Made by a program: the position numbers and the translations under genes
Part shown: positions 43,941 through 52,380 of the stretch, piece by piece
Numbering within the stretch: position 1 is the first letter of the stretch
Layout of the letters: every line of letters begins with the position of its first letter
Notes under the pieces: model-generated
Database searches by the model: none
What the model saw: only the letters and a program-made list of their open reading frames with translations
What the model was told of the DNA's origin: nothing
From: Formosa sp. Hel3_A1_48
GTDB lineage: Bacteria; Bacteroidota; Bacteroidia; Flavobacteriales; Flavobacteriaceae
Direction of reading: 5' to 3'
Length of the DNA: 64,000 bases
Assembly (NCBI RefSeq): GCF_001735715.1
Contig: NZ_CP017259.1
Location: 62,001-126,000, forward strand

Positions 43941-44954
43941 ATGAAAAGTTTAACTTTTAACGATGTAAAGTCCTTATTACAATCGCCAAAAAACATAGTG
44001 ATTGTTTGCCATGTTAACCCAGATGGTGATGCTATTGGTTCATCTTTGGGCCTTTATCACTATCTCATACAAAAAGGACACGTTGCAGATGTTATTGTAC
44101 CCAATGACTATCCCAATTTTTTAAAATGGATACCAGGAACATCATCAGTGATTCAATTTGAGAAAAATATAAAAAAAGCTCAAAAAAAGTTAGAAGTTGC
44201 AGATCTTGTATTTACCCTTGATTTTAACACTTTACACCGCAGTGGATCAATGCAAAAGGTGTTGACTGAAAATACTGCTTTGAAAATTATGATCGATCAT
44301 CACCAACAACCAGATAATTACGCAGCTTACACCTATTCTGATGTGAATATGTGTTCTACTGCTGAAATGGTTTATAATTTTATCGATCAGCTAGGAGATA
44401 TAGCTTTGATTAATAAAGCAATCGGGAGTGCACTTTACACTGGTATTATGACGGATACAGCATCGTTCCGTTTTCCAAAAACAACAAGCACAACACATCG
44501 TATAGCGGCACATCTAATTGAGATTGGAGTTGAACACTCCGAAATTCACAGCAAAGTGTATGACGCTAATCGTTTTGAACGCATAAAATTGTTGGGGACT
44601 GCTCTTAACAACCTCACTGTTATCGCACCATTGCATACAGCCTACATAACATTATCGCAAAAAGAACTCGATAAAATTGGTCAACAAAAAGGAGATACTG
44701 AAGGGTTGGTTAATTACGGCTTATCCGTAGAAGGTGTGAAATTAGCGGCAATTTTTATTGAAAATAAAGAAGAAGGAATCATTAAAATATCGTTGCGTTC
44801 CAAAGGCGATTTTGATGTCAATCTATTGGCTCGTGAACATTTTAGTGGTGGTGGGCATAAAAATGCAGCTGGTGGCAAAAGCACGCTTTCTTTAGAAAAG
44901 ACAGTTGAAGAATTTAAAAAATTAGTAAAAGCATTAGCATCAAAATTAAAATAA
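43941..44954 (+). CDS. nrnA: DHH-family phosphoesterase, NrnA-like oligoribonuclease/pAp phosphatase
   Basis: 337 residues. DHH domain motifs CHVNPDGDAIGSSLGLYHYL, FTLDFNTLHR and IMIDHHQQPDN, with GIMTDTASFRFPKTT and the DHHA1 substrate-binding GGGHKNAAGG near the C-terminus. NrnA-type enzymes degrade nanoRNAs and, in some species, dephosphorylate pAp or hydrolyse cyclic dinucleotide products. The start at 43941 follows a -7 box by 6 bases. It ends on the first base of the gldI-like start. Confidence 0.93.
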   Translation: MKSLTFNDVKSLLQSPKNIVIVCHVNPDGDAIGSSLGLYHYLIQKGHVADVIVPNDYPNFLKWIPGTSSVIQFEKNIKKAQKKLEVADLVFTLDFNTLHRSGSMQKVLTENTALKIMIDHHQQPDNYAAYTYSDVNMCSTAEMVYNFIDQLGDIALINKAIGSALYTGIMTDTASFRFPKTTSTTHRIAAHLIEIGVEHSEIHSKVYDANRFERIKLLGTALNNLTVIAPLHTAYITLSQKELDKIGQQKGDTEGLVNYGLSVEGVKLAAIFIENKEEGIIKISLRSKGDFDVNLLAREHFSGGGHKNAAGGKSTLSLEKTVEEFKKLVKALASKLK

Positions 44955-45481
44955 TGTCTGTTTTTCGTTTACTTACCGTAATTATTTTGTTTCTAGGCTG
45001 TAAGCCCTCAAATGCTCGACTGCCAGTTCAGCAAAATTCAGGAAGTTTTATTGATACTTCTATTCAAATCAACAAATCCCGAAACGAAAGAGAATACAAA
45101 CTAATTAAGCAACTTGTAGATAAAGACAATACCTTTATTGCCTCAGATTATGGGTTTTGGTATAAATATAACTTCAAAAACGATAAAGAATTATACACTC
45201 CGAAGTTTGGTGATCAGGTCATTTACACCTACAGTATCAAAAATTTATTTGGTGAATGGATTTATTCCATGAATGAAACCAACTTAAAAACATATTTTGT
45301 AGATCAAGAAGAATTGTTTTCTGGGCTTAGAGAGGGTATAAAATTAATGCGAAAAGGCGAAAAAATTACCTTTATTTTTCCATCTCAAATGGCGTATGGT
45401 TACTATGGAGATGATAATAAAATAGATGCAAATACCCCACTAATATGTGAGGTTATTGTACGCGATATAATTAAAAATTAA
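44954..45481 (+). CDS. gldI: GldI-like FKBP-type peptidyl-prolyl isomerase lipoprotein
   Basis: 175 residues. Lipoprotein signal MSVFRLLTVIILFLGC with lipobox Cys16, then a spacer and an FKBP domain (about 75-173) with FGDQVIYTYSIKNLFGEWIYS, LFSGLREGIKLMRKGEKITFIFPSQMAYGYYGD and NTPLICEVIVRDI. This matches GldI, a gliding-motility-associated lipoprotein isomerase of Flavobacteriia, thought to fold envelope proteins needed for motility. Whether this organism glides cannot be told from one gene; non-gliding relatives also keep it. Directly after nrnA and before a second isomerase. Confidence 0.82.
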   Translation: MSVFRLLTVIILFLGCKPSNARLPVQQNSGSFIDTSIQINKSRNEREYKLIKQLVDKDNTFIASDYGFWYKYNFKNDKELYTPKFGDQVIYTYSIKNLFGEWIYSMNETNLKTYFVDQEELFSGLREGIKLMRKGEKITFIFPSQMAYGYYGDDNKIDANTPLICEVIVRDIIKN

Positions 45482-45506
45482 TAACGACACACTAAACAAA
45501 AACATC

Positions 45507-46676
45507 ATGAAAATCACTAAATCTATAACTACCCTATTTGGTATTCTATTATTACTAAGCAGCTCCTCTTGTCAAAACAAATACCCAGAACTAGGTGATG
45601 GCGTATTTGCAGAATTTGCCACCACAAAAGATACTATGGTTGTTCAATTATTTTACAAAAAAGCCCCACTTACAGTAGCGAATTTTGTAGGACTAGCAGA
45701 AGGAACACATCCACTACTAGCAGATTCGTTAAAAGGTAAACCATATTACAATGGTACTATATTTCACAGAGTCATTGATCAATTTATGATTCAGGGCGGT
45801 GATCCAACTGCTACTGGTATGGGTGATCCAGGTTATAAATTTGGGGATGAATTTGATGAAACGTTAAAACATGATAAACCAGGTGTATTGTCTATGGCCA
45901 ACTCTGGTCCATCAACCAATGGTAGTCAGTTTTTTATTACAGAAGTGCCTACACCTCACCTCGATAATCGACACGCAGTTTTTGGGCAAGTTGTAAAAGG
46001 AATGGAAGTACAAGATTCGATTTCGAATGTAGCAGTCGCTCCAGGAAGCAATAAACCTCTTGAAGATGTTGAAATTTTATCAATCAATATTATTCGTCAA
46101 GGTTTCAGTGCCAAAGGTTTTGATGCCGCAAAAACTTGGGAAAAAGAATTACCACTTCTTGAAAAAAAACGTCTTAAAAAAATAGAAGAAGCCAAAAAGG
46201 AAGCCGAACGTCAAAAGAAAATCGCTGAAGAAAAAATGGAAGCTGCTGCAGCTTCGATTCTTCCTGTTTTAGAAGACTACAAAAGCAAAGCCAAACCTAC
46301 AGATTCTGGTCTCCTCTCCTACACTATTGTTGAAGGTAATGGCCAAAAACCAGCATTGGGATCTGTTGTAAAACTATATTATGAAGGATATTTTACCGAT
46401 GGAAAACTCTTTAGTACCAACGTAAAAGATGTTGATGTAAAGTGTGGCACTTACGACCCTCAGAAAGAACAACGAGGGTTATACAACCAAATGCCAATGA
46501 AATTTAGTGCCGATGCACAAATGATTCCTGGTTTTAAAGAAGGTGTATTGGCCATGACTAGAGGACAAAAATCATTCTTTTACCTGCCCTCTCACCTTGC
46601 TTATGGCGAAAATGGCCGAGGCCCTATAAAACCAAATTCAGATTTGATTTTTATTGTGGAACTTGGTACTGAATAA
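45507..46676 (+). CDS. Cyclophilin-FKBP fusion peptidyl-prolyl isomerase, lipoprotein
   Basis: 389 residues with two different proline-isomerase folds in one chain. After a lipoprotein signal (LLLLSSSSC, Cys23) comes a cyclophilin domain (about 38-205): YNGTIFHRVIDQFMIQGGDPT, GVLSMANSGPSTNGSQFFITEVPTPHLDNRHAVFG. A Lys/Glu-rich helical linker (about 215-250) leads to an FKBP domain (about 265-389) with GSVVKLYYEGYFTDGKLF, MIPGFKEGVLAMTRGQKSFFYLPSHLAYGENGRG and LIFIVEL. It probably helps fold periplasmic or outer-membrane proteins. 25 bases after the gldI-like gene; strong terminator follows. Confidence 0.93.
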   Translation: MKITKSITTLFGILLLLSSSSCQNKYPELGDGVFAEFATTKDTMVVQLFYKKAPLTVANFVGLAEGTHPLLADSLKGKPYYNGTIFHRVIDQFMIQGGDPTATGMGDPGYKFGDEFDETLKHDKPGVLSMANSGPSTNGSQFFITEVPTPHLDNRHAVFGQVVKGMEVQDSISNVAVAPGSNKPLEDVEILSINIIRQGFSAKGFDAAKTWEKELPLLEKKRLKKIEEAKKEAERQKKIAEEKMEAAAASILPVLEDYKSKAKPTDSGLLSYTIVEGNGQKPALGSVVKLYYEGYFTDGKLFSTNVKDVDVKCGTYDPQKEQRGLYNQMPMKFSADAQMIPGFKEGVLAMTRGQKSFFYLPSHLAYGENGRGPIKPNSDLIFIVELGTE

Positions 46677-46701
46677 CGCAACAAGTTAAATCATTAAGAC
46701 A

Positions 46702-46725
46702 CCCCCGCTAATGCGGGGTTTTTTT
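46702..46725 (+). terminator. Rho-independent terminator after the isomerase fusion gene
   Basis: CCCCGC (46703-46708), TAAT loop, GCGGGG (46713-46718), then seven T. The T run overlaps the pepD stop codon on the other strand. It closes the nrnA-gldI-isomerase operon and may also stop pepD transcripts. Confidence 0.88.
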
Positions 46726-48187
46726 ATAGCTTTTCTGGAATAGCTGCTAAAATCGCCTTAAGAAATACCCAGAATTTCTGTACAGAAGAAATTTGTGCAC
46801 GTTCGTCTGGAGAGTGTGCGCCTTTTATATTAGGCCCGAAACTAATCATTTCCATACTGGGATAATGTGTGCCCAATATGCCACACTCCAGCCCTGCATG
46901 ACAAGCAGCAACATGAGGTTCAGAACCATTAAGTTGAACATACAAATCTTTTAAAACTTTTAAAATTGAGGCCTTCATATTGGGCGTCCAACCTGGATAA
47001 TCTCCAGAAAATTCTACGGCGCATCCAGCCAATTCAAAGGTTGCTTTAAGAGTCTGTGCCAAATCCATTTTGGAACTATCCACAGACGAACGAGTAAGAC
47101 AGCCTATATGAATTTGTCCATTTTCTATAAGCACACGCGCTACATTATTGGATGTTTCCACCAAATCCTCAATATCAGGGCTCATACGGTATACACCATT
47201 GTGCGCCGCACGTAGAGCTTTAAGCAAAGGCTGTTGTACTCCAAGCTCCATCACTGCTTCAGGCAAATTGGTGGGGTTTAGTACAATTTTAAGTTCTGGT
47301 TCGATAGTGTCAAATTCTTTTTCAATTGCAGAAATTAAATGTTCTGTATCGCTTTCAAAAGCATCTTTATGCACTGCATCGACCACCACAACAGCCCTGC
47401 TCTCTCGCGGAATAGCATTACGTAAACTACCACCATCAATTTTTGAAATGCGAAGTCCATAACGGTCAAAACCATCGTACAACAAACGGCTTATAAGTTT
47501 GTTGGCATTGCCAAATCCTTTGTGGATGTCCATACCTGAGTGTCCACCTTGTAGTCCTTTAACGGAAAGATCATAAGCAACTGTGGATTGAGGCCTTGGC
47601 TCTTCGCTGTAAGAGCCTGTTGCGGTTATATCAATTCCTCCAGCACAACCCACACCAATTTCATCATCCTCTTCAGTGTCTAGGTTCAAAAGAATTTCTC
47701 CTTTTAACAGTCCGGGCTGGAGTCCCATAGCTCCAGTCATTCCGGTTTCTTCATCTACAGTAAATAATGCTTCTAGCGCTGGATGAGGTATGTCAGTACT
47801 TTGCAATACGGCCATGATAGTGGCTACTCCCAAACCATTATCAGCTCCAAGTGTTGTGCCATTGGCTTTTACCCAATCACCATCAACATACATCTGGATG
47901 CCTTGGGTTAGAAAATCAAAATCTGTATCCATATTTTTTTGATGAACCATATCCAAGTGTGATTGCAAAACCACTGCTTTTCGATCTTCCATTCCTGGAG
48001 TGGCTGGTTTTTTGATGATAACATTACCAACTTCGTCCTCTATGGTCTCAAGGTTTAGACCAACACCAAAATCTTTAATAAATGTAATAACGCGCTCTTC
48101 TTTTTTGGATGGACGGGGTACCGTATTTAAATCGGCAAAATTTGACCAAATTGCTACAGGGCTCAATTGTCTGATTGTTGTATTCAT
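46724..48187 (-). CDS. pepD: Cytosolic aminoacyl-histidine dipeptidase (peptidase D)
   Basis: 487 residues, M20 metallopeptidase family, PepD branch. Zinc ligands and catalytic residues are visible in VLQSHLDMVHQK (His, Asp), TLGADNGLGVA (bridging Asp), FTVDEETGMTGA (catalytic Glu), LNLDTEEDDEIGVGCAGG, and the final ISFGPNIKGAHSPDERAQI (His). The lid/dimerisation domain (about 190-380) contains VKGLQGGHSGMDIHKGFGNA. It hydrolyses Xaa-His and other dipeptides such as carnosine. -7 box 18 bases upstream. Confidence 0.95.
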   Translation of the reverse strand: MNTTIRQLSPVAIWSNFADLNTVPRPSKKEERVITFIKDFGVGLNLETIEDEVGNVIIKKPATPGMEDRKAVVLQSHLDMVHQKNMDTDFDFLTQGIQMYVDGDWVKANGTTLGADNGLGVATIMAVLQSTDIPHPALEALFTVDEETGMTGAMGLQPGLLKGEILLNLDTEEDDEIGVGCAGGIDITATGSYSEEPRPQSTVAYDLSVKGLQGGHSGMDIHKGFGNANKLISRLLYDGFDRYGLRISKIDGGSLRNAIPRESRAVVVVDAVHKDAFESDTEHLISAIEKEFDTIEPELKIVLNPTNLPEAVMELGVQQPLLKALRAAHNGVYRMSPDIEDLVETSNNVARVLIENGQIHIGCLTRSSVDSSKMDLAQTLKATFELAGCAVEFSGDYPGWTPNMKASILKVLKDLYVQLNGSEPHVAACHAGLECGILGTHYPSMEMISFGPNIKGAHSPDERAQISSVQKFWVFLKAILAAIPEKL

Positions 48188-48205
48188 GGTGTAAAATTAG
48201 AGCTA

Positions 48206-48213
48206 CAAAGGTA
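48206..48213 (-). promoter_or_regulatory. -7 promoter box of pepD
   Basis: Complementary strand TACCTTTG, full TAnnTTTG match, 18 bases before the pepD ATG at 48187; divergent from the DUF3810 promoter. Confidence 0.55.
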
Positions 48214-48245
48214 CGGATATCGTCTTAAACCTAAATATAATTTTC

Positions 48246-48253
48246 TATTTTTG
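48246..48253 (+). promoter_or_regulatory. -7 promoter box directly in front of the DUF3810 gene
   Basis: TATTTTTG, full TAnnTTTG match, then AACT and the ATG at 48258. The 4-base gap implies a leaderless message. Confidence 0.55.
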
Positions 48254-48257
48254 AACT

Positions 48258-49328
48258 ATGTCGAAAACTTTAAGACTATTTATTGCATTTAGTATTTTGC
48301 CTCAAATATTCTTCGTCAAAATTTTGTCGAGTTACCCCTATTGGGTAGAGGAAAATTACAGCAACATAGTTTATCCTAAGATTTCAAATGCCTTGCGACT
48401 ATTGTATGGCTGGGTGCCCTTCTCGGTAGGAGATTTACTGTACATTACAGTTATTGGGTACGTTCTTTGGTGGTTTTTTACACATAGGAAAAAAGTACTA
48501 AAAAGTCCAAGAAAAACTATTGTCGATCTGCTTTCAACTGCATCCATTTTATATTTTGTGTTTCATGTGTTTTGGGGGTTAAACTATTACCGTTTACCCC
48601 TTCATAAAAAACAAAATATCAATCCAATTTATACTACTGAACAACTAATTCAAACAACAAGAAAAATTACAGCATTTACAAACAAAGTTCATTTAAAATT
48701 AGTAAAAGATAGCAGTGCAATCGTCATAATTCCAAATGATTTTGATGTACTGAAAAAAAAATCTGTTAAGGGCTATCTAAACAGCGCTAGAATATATCCT
48801 TATTTAAAGTACAAAAATCCAAGTCAAAAATTATCTTTACTTAGCATGCCTCTTACTTATATGGGGTTTAGTGGTTATTTGAACCCCTTTACCAACGAAG
48901 CACAAGTAAATTATAAAGCGCCAACTAATTCCTTAGCGTTAACACTTGCCCATGAACAAGCCCATCAATTGGGTTATGCTGCTGAGAGTGAAGCTAATTT
49001 TATAGCCTTTTTAGCGACCTATCAACACAGCGATCTACATATTAAGTATGCTGCGTATTCTTTTGCACTGCGCTATTGCCTAGTTGAATTGTCCAATAGA
49101 AATAAAAAAGTGTTCGAAGAAATAAAAGAGGAGGTAAATCCGGGAATTTTAACTGATTTTGAAAACCGAAGTATGCACTGGGCCCAATATAAAAACCCTT
49201 TAGAACCTTTATTTAAATCGATTTACAATAACTTTTTAAAAGCAAACGCCCAAGACAAAGGCATTAAGAGCTACAGCTATGTTGTTGGTCTAATTGTGGG
49301 GCATTTTGAAGCGCAGACTGATCAATAA
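48258..49328 (+). CDS. DUF3810 family membrane protein with metalloprotease-like motif
   Basis: 356 residues. Three membrane helices near the N-terminus (about 7-25, 55-75, 88-108) followed by a soluble part. LALTLAHEQAHQLGYAAESEANFIAFLATYQH contains HExxH-like HEQAH plus a downstream Glu in ESEANF, as in gluzincin-type zinc metallopeptidases, so a membrane-bound peptidase is plausible. YYRLPLHKKQN and MPLTYMGFSGYLNPFTNEAQVN are further family stretches. No substrate known. Divergent from pepD. Confidence 0.85.
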   Translation: MSKTLRLFIAFSILPQIFFVKILSSYPYWVEENYSNIVYPKISNALRLLYGWVPFSVGDLLYITVIGYVLWWFFTHRKKVLKSPRKTIVDLLSTASILYFVFHVFWGLNYYRLPLHKKQNINPIYTTEQLIQTTRKITAFTNKVHLKLVKDSSAIVIIPNDFDVLKKKSVKGYLNSARIYPYLKYKNPSQKLSLLSMPLTYMGFSGYLNPFTNEAQVNYKAPTNSLALTLAHEQAHQLGYAAESEANFIAFLATYQHSDLHIKYAAYSFALRYCLVELSNRNKKVFEEIKEEVNPGILTDFENRSMHWAQYKNPLEPLFKSIYNNFLKANAQDKGIKSYSYVVGLIVGHFEAQTDQ

Positions 49329-49397
49329 GAACAACAAAGATTTATGATTTTTTTTAGATAGTTTATTCATATATTTAGCATTGCTAAATTTAAGAAG

Positions 49398-52370
49398 ATG
49401 AAAAAAATCAAATTGCTACTTTTTGGGCTCATTTGTTCATTTATTGCACATGCTCAAGATTATTTCCCAAAAAATGATGGTGTAAAAACAAAAGCTTCAA
49501 ATTACACTGCTATCACTAATGCTAAAATTTTTATTACACCCAACAGTATAATTGAAAATGGCACACTTTTAATAAAAGACGGCATAGTCGTGAAAAGCGG
49601 AGCGCATATTGAAATTCCGGAAAACACAGAGGTCATTGACGTAAAGGGCAGTAGCATATATCCCTCATTTATTGATTTGTATTCAACTTTTGGTGTGGAT
49701 AAACCTAAACGGGAAAGCAATGGCAATAGTCCACAATATGGCCCCTCTAGAGAAGGTTTTTATTGGAATGATCACATTCGTCCAGAACAAAATGCACTCA
49801 CTGCTTTCAAGTTTAATAAAAAAACTGCCAAATCGATGCTGCAACAGGGTTTTGGAGTGGTTAATACACACATAGAAGATGGAATTGTCCGAGGTAATGG
49901 AGCACTGATAGCTCTGGATGTAAATGGCTCAGATGCCAAGAGAATACTTTCTGGTCGCTCAGCGCAATATATTTCGTTCTCGAAAAGTGTAAAATCCCAA
50001 CAATCCTATCCGACCTCCATCATGGGAGCAATGGCACTATTGCGCCAATTGTACCAAGATGCCGATTGGTACAAAAAAGAAAATAGAACGACGATAGATC
50101 GATCAATAGAAGCATTTAACAACAATTCGGATTTAGTTCAAATTATGGCAGCTGGAAGTAGAGCAAATGCGCTTCGAGCAGACGCTGTTGGTGATCAATT
50201 TGGAGTTCAATACATTATATTGGGTGGTGGAGATGAATATGAACGCATAAGTACCATAAAAAACACAAATGCAGCATTCATTATACCGGTCAATTTTCCA
50301 AAATCGTATGATGTCGAAAATAGTTTTTTAGCCAACAAACTGGAGTTAGAAAGCATGAAAGAGTGGAACCAAAGGCCGACAAATCCTAAAATTTTAAATG
50401 ATAATGATGTTCCTTTTGCACTAACCACATATGGATTGAAATCAATAAGTGAATTCAAAAATCATGTTAAAAATGCAATTGAACACGGATGGAGTGCTAG
50501 CAAAGCACTCGAAGCGCTTACTACAGTTCCCGCACAATTATTAAACAACAATAAAATTGGAAACCTCAAAAATGGCAGTTATGCTAATTTCACCATTACA
50601 TCTGGAGCATTTTTTGATTCAGACACCTCAATCTTCGAGCACTGGATTCGAGGATCGAGAACAATTTTTAAAGAGTTTAACCAAAAAGATTTAAATGGAT
50701 CTTACACTTTTAACCTAGACAAGCAAAAATATAAACTTGATATTTCTGGTAAAAGAGGAAATCACAAGGCGAAATTAAAGTCAGACAGCTTAAACCTCAG
50801 TTGTTCAATCAAGCAGAATCAAGACTGGGTTCACCTACTATTCACAACAAAGGACACTGTCAATCAACAATTTATGCGCTTTAGCGCTAAACTTGATTCC
50901 AATGCTCCGGATTTGAATGGAACTGTTGATTTCTTTGATGGGACAATCAAAAAATTGACCTTAACAAAAAGCAGTTCTAAAAACACAATAAAAACTGAGA
51001 AAGATAAAAAAGAAGCTGAAGCCAAAACAGTTTTAGCAGTTAGTTATCCAAATGGTGCATACGGCTCTTTACAATTGCCTGAGTCTGAAACTATTCTTTT
51101 TCAAAATGCAACAGTTTGGACTAACGAAAGCGAAGGAATACTACAAAACACTGATGTCTTGGTAAAAGATGGAAAAATTGTAGAAATTGGCCGTAATCTA
51201 AAATCTCGTAAGGCAAGAATAATAGATGCAACAGGAAAACACCTCACGTCTGGTATTGTTGACGAGCACTCACATATCGCAGCAGCAAGTATAAACGAAG
51301 CTGGGCAAAATTCGTCTGCTGAAGTTAGCATTGAAGATGTAGTTGATGCCGATGATGTTAATATTTACAGAAATTTATCTGGCGGGGTTACTACAATTCA
51401 AATATTACACGGATCTGCAAATCCGATTGGAGGGCGTTCTGCACTCATCAAATTGAAATGGGGTGAGTCAGCGCAAAATTTGCTTTACAAAAATGCACCA
51501 AAGTTTATCAAATTTGCATTAGGAGAAAATGTAAAGCAATCCAACTGGGGCAGCTACAGTCGTTTTCCTCAAACAAGAATGGGTGTAGAACAAATGTATA
51601 TTGATTACTTTTCGCGTGCCAAAGCCTATGATCAAAAAAAGAAAAGCGGTCAAGCTTTTAGAGTCGACACTGAGATGGAAGTCCTAGCAGAAATCCTTAA
51701 TAAAGAACGCTTTATTAGTTGTCATTCTTATATCCAAAGTGAAATCAATATGCTGATGAAAGTAGCAGAAAAATTCGATTTCAATATCAACACCTTTACG
51801 CATATTTTAGAGGGTTATAAAGTAGCAGATAAAATGAAAACGCACGGAGTTGGCGCCTCAACATTTAGCGATTGGTGGGCCTACAAATATGAAGTAAACG
51901 ATGCCATCCCATACAACGCAGCAATTCTAAACGCTGTGGGTGTTGTTACAGCAATAAACAGTGATGATGCTGAAATGTCTCGGCGCCTTAATCAAGAAGC
52001 TGCAAAAGCGGTCAAGTACGGAGGAGCTTCTGAGGAAGATGCATGGAAAATGGTGACACTAAATCCAGCAAAACTACTTCATATTGATGATAAAGTTGGA
52101 AGCATAAAAATAGGTAAAGATGCAGATCTAGTGCTTTGGAATGAACACCCCCTTTCTGTATATGCAAAAGCTGAACAAACCATAATTGAAGGTGCTGTAT
52201 ATTTTGATATTGAACGTGACCAACAACTTCGAAAAAGTATTCAAAAAGAGCGAAATATATTGATTCAAATGATGCTTAAAGAAAAAAATAAGGGAATGAA
52301 AACCCAAGCTGTAAAAGTAGAAACAAAACAGGATATGCATTGTGACACTCTAGATCACGATCAAATTTAA
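49398..52370 (+). CDS. Exported two-module amidohydrolase, N-terminal module degenerate
   Basis: 990 residues with signal peptide MKKIKLLLFGLICSFIAHAQ. Two amidohydrolase-type modules are arranged in tandem. Module 1 (about 30-430) has the flanking beta sandwich (TPNSIIENGTLLIKDG) but its metal site reads PSFIDLYST (89-97), without the HxH pair. Module 2 (about 560-970) is intact: VDEHSHIAAAS (His624, His626), ISCHSYIQSEI, TFTHILEGYK and INSDDAEMSRR, then GKDADLVLWNEHP. It resembles imidazolonepropionase-like and prolidase-like exported hydrolases. Substrate unknown, perhaps peptides or cyclic amides in the periplasm. Ten bases before a second related gene. Confidence 0.9.
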   Translation: MKKIKLLLFGLICSFIAHAQDYFPKNDGVKTKASNYTAITNAKIFITPNSIIENGTLLIKDGIVVKSGAHIEIPENTEVIDVKGSSIYPSFIDLYSTFGVDKPKRESNGNSPQYGPSREGFYWNDHIRPEQNALTAFKFNKKTAKSMLQQGFGVVNTHIEDGIVRGNGALIALDVNGSDAKRILSGRSAQYISFSKSVKSQQSYPTSIMGAMALLRQLYQDADWYKKENRTTIDRSIEAFNNNSDLVQIMAAGSRANALRADAVGDQFGVQYIILGGGDEYERISTIKNTNAAFIIPVNFPKSYDVENSFLANKLELESMKEWNQRPTNPKILNDNDVPFALTTYGLKSISEFKNHVKNAIEHGWSASKALEALTTVPAQLLNNNKIGNLKNGSYANFTITSGAFFDSDTSIFEHWIRGSRTIFKEFNQKDLNGSYTFNLDKQKYKLDISGKRGNHKAKLKSDSLNLSCSIKQNQDWVHLLFTTKDTVNQQFMRFSAKLDSNAPDLNGTVDFFDGTIKKLTLTKSSSKNTIKTEKDKKEAEAKTVLAVSYPNGAYGSLQLPESETILFQNATVWTNESEGILQNTDVLVKDGKIVEIGRNLKSRKARIIDATGKHLTSGIVDEHSHIAAASINEAGQNSSAEVSIEDVVDADDVNIYRNLSGGVTTIQILHGSANPIGGRSALIKLKWGESAQNLLYKNAPKFIKFALGENVKQSNWGSYSRFPQTRMGVEQMYIDYFSRAKAYDQKKKSGQAFRVDTEMEVLAEILNKERFISCHSYIQSEINMLMKVAEKFDFNINTFTHILEGYKVADKMKTHGVGASTFSDWWAYKYEVNDAIPYNAAILNAVGVVTAINSDDAEMSRRLNQEAAKAVKYGGASEEDAWKMVTLNPAKLLHIDDKVGSIKIGKDADLVLWNEHPLSVYAKAEQTIIEGAVYFDIERDQQLRKSIQKERNILIQMMLKEKNKGMKTQAVKVETKQDMHCDTLDHDQI

Positions 52371-52380
52371 TAAAAATATT

